From NCBI GenBank assembly GCA_029938505.1, contig JAOZUV010000060.1, forward strand, positions 1 through 8,925: a stretch of DNA of 8,925 bases. The letters are read 5' to 3'. The DNA is from Bacteroidales bacterium (GTDB lineage: Bacteria > Bacteroidota > Bacteroidia > Bacteroidales > GCA-2711565). The notes beneath the pieces are model-generated. The model was not told the DNA's origin. It ran no database searches and was given only the letters and a program-made list of their open reading frames with translations. Position numbers and translations under genes: made by a program. This document shows positions 7,035 to 8,925 of this stretch, piece after piece (position 1 is the stretch's first letter; each line of letters begins with the position of its first letter).

Positions 7035-7898
7035 TTAACCTAAATAAGTTTTTAATATTTTGCTTCTCGACGTATGCTTTAAACGACGAATGGCTTTTTC
7101 TTTTATTTGTCGAACACGCTCACGAGTCAAATCAAATTTTTCACCAATTTCTTCTAAAGTCATTGGATGCCCGGCGTTCAGTCCAAAATATAATTTTACT
7201 ACATCAGCTTCACGAGGAGTAAGTGTAGAAACCGCACGATCAATCTCTTTACGGAGTGAGTCATATAAAAGTTCAGTTTCAGGAGTGATTCCTTCGTCAT
7301 TACGAAGTACATCATACATATTATTGTCTTCATCCTGAATCAAAGGAGCATCCATTGATACGTGACGACCTGCATTTTTTACTGAATCTTTTACTTCTTG
7401 TTCAGAACATTCGAGTAAATCAGCAATCTCATCATGATTTGGTTCACGTTCAAATTGTTGTTCTAATTTAGCGTAAGCTTTATTGATTTTATTGATAGCT
7501 CCAATTTTATTAAGCGGTAAACGAACAATACGAGATTGTTCTGCTAATGCTTGTAAAATTGATTGGCGAATCCACCAAACAGCATAGGAGATGAATTTAA
7601 AACCACGAGTTTCATCAAAACGTTGAGCGGCTTTAATCAAACCTAAATTACCTTCATTAATTAAATCGGGTAAACTTAAACCTTGGTTTTGGTATTGTTT
7701 CGACACAGATACAACAAAACGTAAGTTTGCTTTCGTTAGTTTTTCAAGTGCTAAACGATCGCCTTGCTTTATTTTTTGTGCAAGTGTTACCTCTTCTTCT
7801 GCTGTAATTAAGTCAACTTTACCAATCTCTTGCAAATATTTATCAAGCGATGCTGTTTCGCGATTGGTAACCTGTTTAGTAATCTTTAGCTGCCTCAT
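7035..7898 (-). CDS. rpoD: primary sigma factor, RpoD/SigA of Bacteroidota type
   Basis: This is the housekeeping sigma-70 group 1 factor that directs RNA polymerase to TTG/TAnnTTTG promoters. At 287 residues it lacks region 1.1 and the non-conserved insert of E. coli RpoD, which is normal for the Bacteroidota primary sigma. Region 1.2 is at about 18-50 ([10 protein letters not shown]). Region 2 is at about 51-121, with the core-binding [18 protein letters not shown] and the -10 recognition segment [15 protein letters not shown] (100-114). Region 3 is at about 125-205. Region 4 is at about 215-287, with the helix-turn-helix [10 protein letters not shown]...[16 protein letters not shown] (246-273). 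The ATG at 7898 gives [19 protein letters not shown], the usual start; AGAGAG about 7 bp upstream may help ribosome binding. It follows pnp after 68 bp and ends in a strong terminator. Adjacency to pnp is a recurrent arrangement in the phylum as I recall it. It could be a group 2 sigma, but the neighbourhood and sequence favour the primary one. Confidence 0.95.
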   Translation of the reverse strand: MRQLKITKQVTNRETASLDKYLQEIGKVDLITAEEEVTLAQKIKQGDRLALEKLTKANLRFVVSVSKQYQNQGLSLPDLINEGNLGLIKAAQRFDETRGFKFISYAVWWIRQSILQALAEQSRIVRLPLNKIGAINKINKAYAKLEQQFEREPNHDEIADLLECSEQEVKDSVKNAGRHVSMDAPLIQDEDNNMYDVLRNDEGITPETELLYDSLRKEIDRAVSTLTPREADVVKLYFGLNAGHPMTLEEIGEKFDLTRERVRQIKEKAIRRLKHTSRSKILKTYLG

Positions 7899-7949
7899 TT
7901 TATCTCTCTAGTAAATTATTCCGTTAGCGTGGTGTTTTTTACGAATTAT

Positions 7950-7963
7950 TAACCCTAGGGTTA
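7950..7963. repeat. 14-bp perfect palindrome TAACCCTAGGGTTA between pnp and rpoD
   Basis: This fully symmetric 14-mer sits 3 bases past the pnp stop and about 50 bp before the rpoD start. As RNA it could only form a 5-bp stem with a CTAG loop and has no U-tract after it, so it is a poor terminator. A binding site for a dimeric protein controlling an internal rpoD promoter, or an mRNA-processing or stability element at the pnp 3' end, are both possible. One half, TAACCCTA, recurs on the same strand just before the kinase start (5370-5363). Confidence 0.4.
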
Positions 7964-7966
7964 CAG

Positions 7967-8925
7967 TTATTCCTGTGTTTTTTCTGGTTTAGGAAGAAGT
8001 ACTTTACGTGATAGTTTTAGCTTGCCTGTTTTCGGATCAACACCTATCAACTTAACTTCCACTTTATCACCTACTTTAAATACTTTTTCAACGTTTTCAG
8101 TACGTGTCCAAGCAATTTCAGAAATATGAAGTAAACCATCTTTTCCAGGAATTATTTCAATGAAAGCACCAAAAGCTGCGATGTTTTTCACAACTCCTTG
8201 ATAAATTTCACCAACTTCAGGAACAGCAACAATTTGTTTAATGCGAAGCAATGCAGCATCAATGTCTTCTTTATTGCTAGAAACAATATCTATCACACCT
8301 GTGTTATCAACTTCTTCGATAGCAATGGTTGTGTTTGTTGTTAATTGAATTTCTTGAATGATTTTTCCACCAGGTCCAATAACGGCTCCAATAAATTCTT
8401 TAGGAATAATTATTTGCTCAATTCTTGGTACATGTGGTTTATAGTCTTCTCTAGGTGCGGTAATGGTTTTTGCCATTTCACCTAAGATGTGAAGACGTCC
8501 TTGACGAGCTTGCTCAAGCGCTTGCTCAAGTACGTCATAAGAAAGACCATCCACTTTAATATCCATCTGACAAGCAGTGATACCATCAGGTGTTCCTGTA
8601 ACTTTAAAGTCCATATCACCTAAGTGATCTTCATCACCTAAGATGTCTGATAAAATAGCAAATCTGTCAGATTTAGTATCAGCAATTAATCCCATGGCAA
8701 TACCTGAAACAGGTTTGTGAATTTTTACACCTGCATCCATCAAAGCAAGAGTACCACCACAAACTGAAGCCATAGAAGAAGAACCGTTCGATTCAAGGAT
8801 GTCAGATACAATTCTAATGGTATAAGGATTTGCAGTTCCTGAAGGAATCACTTGTTTTAAGGCACGCATGGCTAAATTACCATGACCAACTTCTCTACGG
8901 CTAGTTCCTCTGTTAGGACGAGCTT
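7967..8925 (-). CDS. pnp: polyribonucleotide nucleotidyltransferase (PNPase), C-terminal part, 5' end outside window
   Basis: PNPase is a trimeric 3'-to-5' phosphorolytic exoribonuclease central to mRNA decay. The window holds the last 318 residues. The frame runs open through the right edge ([17 protein letters not shown] precedes the internal Met at 8869), so that Met is not the start. Visible parts, numbered from the Met at 8869: the second RNase PH core with the phosphate-binding [13 protein letters not shown] (27-39) and the catalytic [13 protein letters not shown], whose D81, D87 and K89 correspond to E. coli D486, D492 and K494; a KH domain (about 148-210) with the GPGG loop; and an S1 domain (about 218-290), including [15 protein letters not shown] and DGLLHISEI. 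The tail after S1 is short, ending KPEKTQE, without the long RNase E-binding extension of enterobacteria. All catalytic residues are present. The stop lies 68 bp before rpoD with no terminator, so read-through into rpoD is likely. Confidence 0.97.
   Translation of the reverse strand, partial: ARPNRGTSRREVGHGNLAMRALKQVIPSGTANPYTIRIVSDILESNGSSSMASVCGGTLALMDAGVKIHKPVSGIAMGLIADTKSDRFAILSDILGDEDHLGDMDFKVTGTPDGITACQMDIKVDGLSYDVLEQALEQARQGRLHILGEMAKTITAPREDYKPHVPRIEQIIIPKEFIGAVIGPGGKIIQEIQLTTNTTIAIEEVDNTGVIDIVSSNKEDIDAALLRIKQIVAVPEVGEIYQGVVKNIAAFGAFIEIIPGKDGLLHISEIAWTRTENVEKVFKVGDKVEVKLIGVDPKTGKLKLSRKVLLPKPEKTQE

Noticed and set aside
6962..7338. Plus-strand open frames over rpe start, the terminator and rpoD
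   Set aside because: They run antisense through conserved sigma region 4 codons and across the intrinsic terminator, and show no family motif or start signal.
1..8925. Mobile elements, CRISPR arrays, tRNA or rRNA genes, defence or secretion genes
   Set aside because: No transposase or integrase motifs, regular spacer-repeat arrays, or structured RNA sequences were recognised. Apart from the vestige at 5404-5493, all coding sequence belongs to intact or edge-cut known families.

Overview
The window is an AT-rich chromosomal segment from a member of the Bacteroidota, most likely a Bacteroidales/Marinilabiliales-type organism. The evidence is a short primary sigma factor (287 residues, no region 1.1) of the type used by this phylum, lying next to pnp; the absence of clear Shine-Dalgarno sequences; and a TAnnTTTG-type -7 box in front of rpe. 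All genes lie on the minus strand, so transcription runs from high to low coordinates.

Layout in order of transcription. (1) 8925-7967: the C-terminal part of polynucleotide phosphorylase (pnp), cut by the window edge. (2) 7898-7035: the primary sigma factor rpoD/sigA, closed by a strong intrinsic terminator (7001-7030). (3) 6970-6317: ribulose-phosphate 3-epimerase (rpe), starting just after that terminator with a perfect -7 box (6991-6998). (4) 6311-5505: a PpsR/PDRP-type kinase-pyrophosphorylase, 5 bp after rpe and almost certainly co-transcribed. (5) 5493-5404: a 28-codon vestige of a response-regulator receiver domain, with stops at both ends. (6) 5351-1644: a large soluble hybrid histidine kinase (1235 residues) with a degenerate receiver, a tandemly duplicated PAS-GAF module, a third PAS, HisKA, HATPase and a C-terminal receiver. 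(7) 1598-144: PepD, an M20-family dipeptidase. (8) 143-1: AT-rich non-coding DNA with a 12-bp palindrome.

Functionally, pnp and rpoD are core RNA turnover and transcription genes. rpe and ppsR are central carbon metabolism: the pentose phosphate pathway, and control of the pyruvate/PEP dikinase or synthase step. The hybrid kinase is an orphan with no partner regulator in the window. PepD is a housekeeping peptidase.

I see no mobile element, CRISPR array, RNA gene or obvious undescribed system. The points most worth a second look all concern the sensor kinase locus: the receiver-domain vestige beside it, its N-terminal receiver with Asn where the phosphorylated Asp should be, and the recent-looking internal PAS-GAF duplication. 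Secondary points are the terminator/promoter overlap before rpe and several gene-flanking palindromes.
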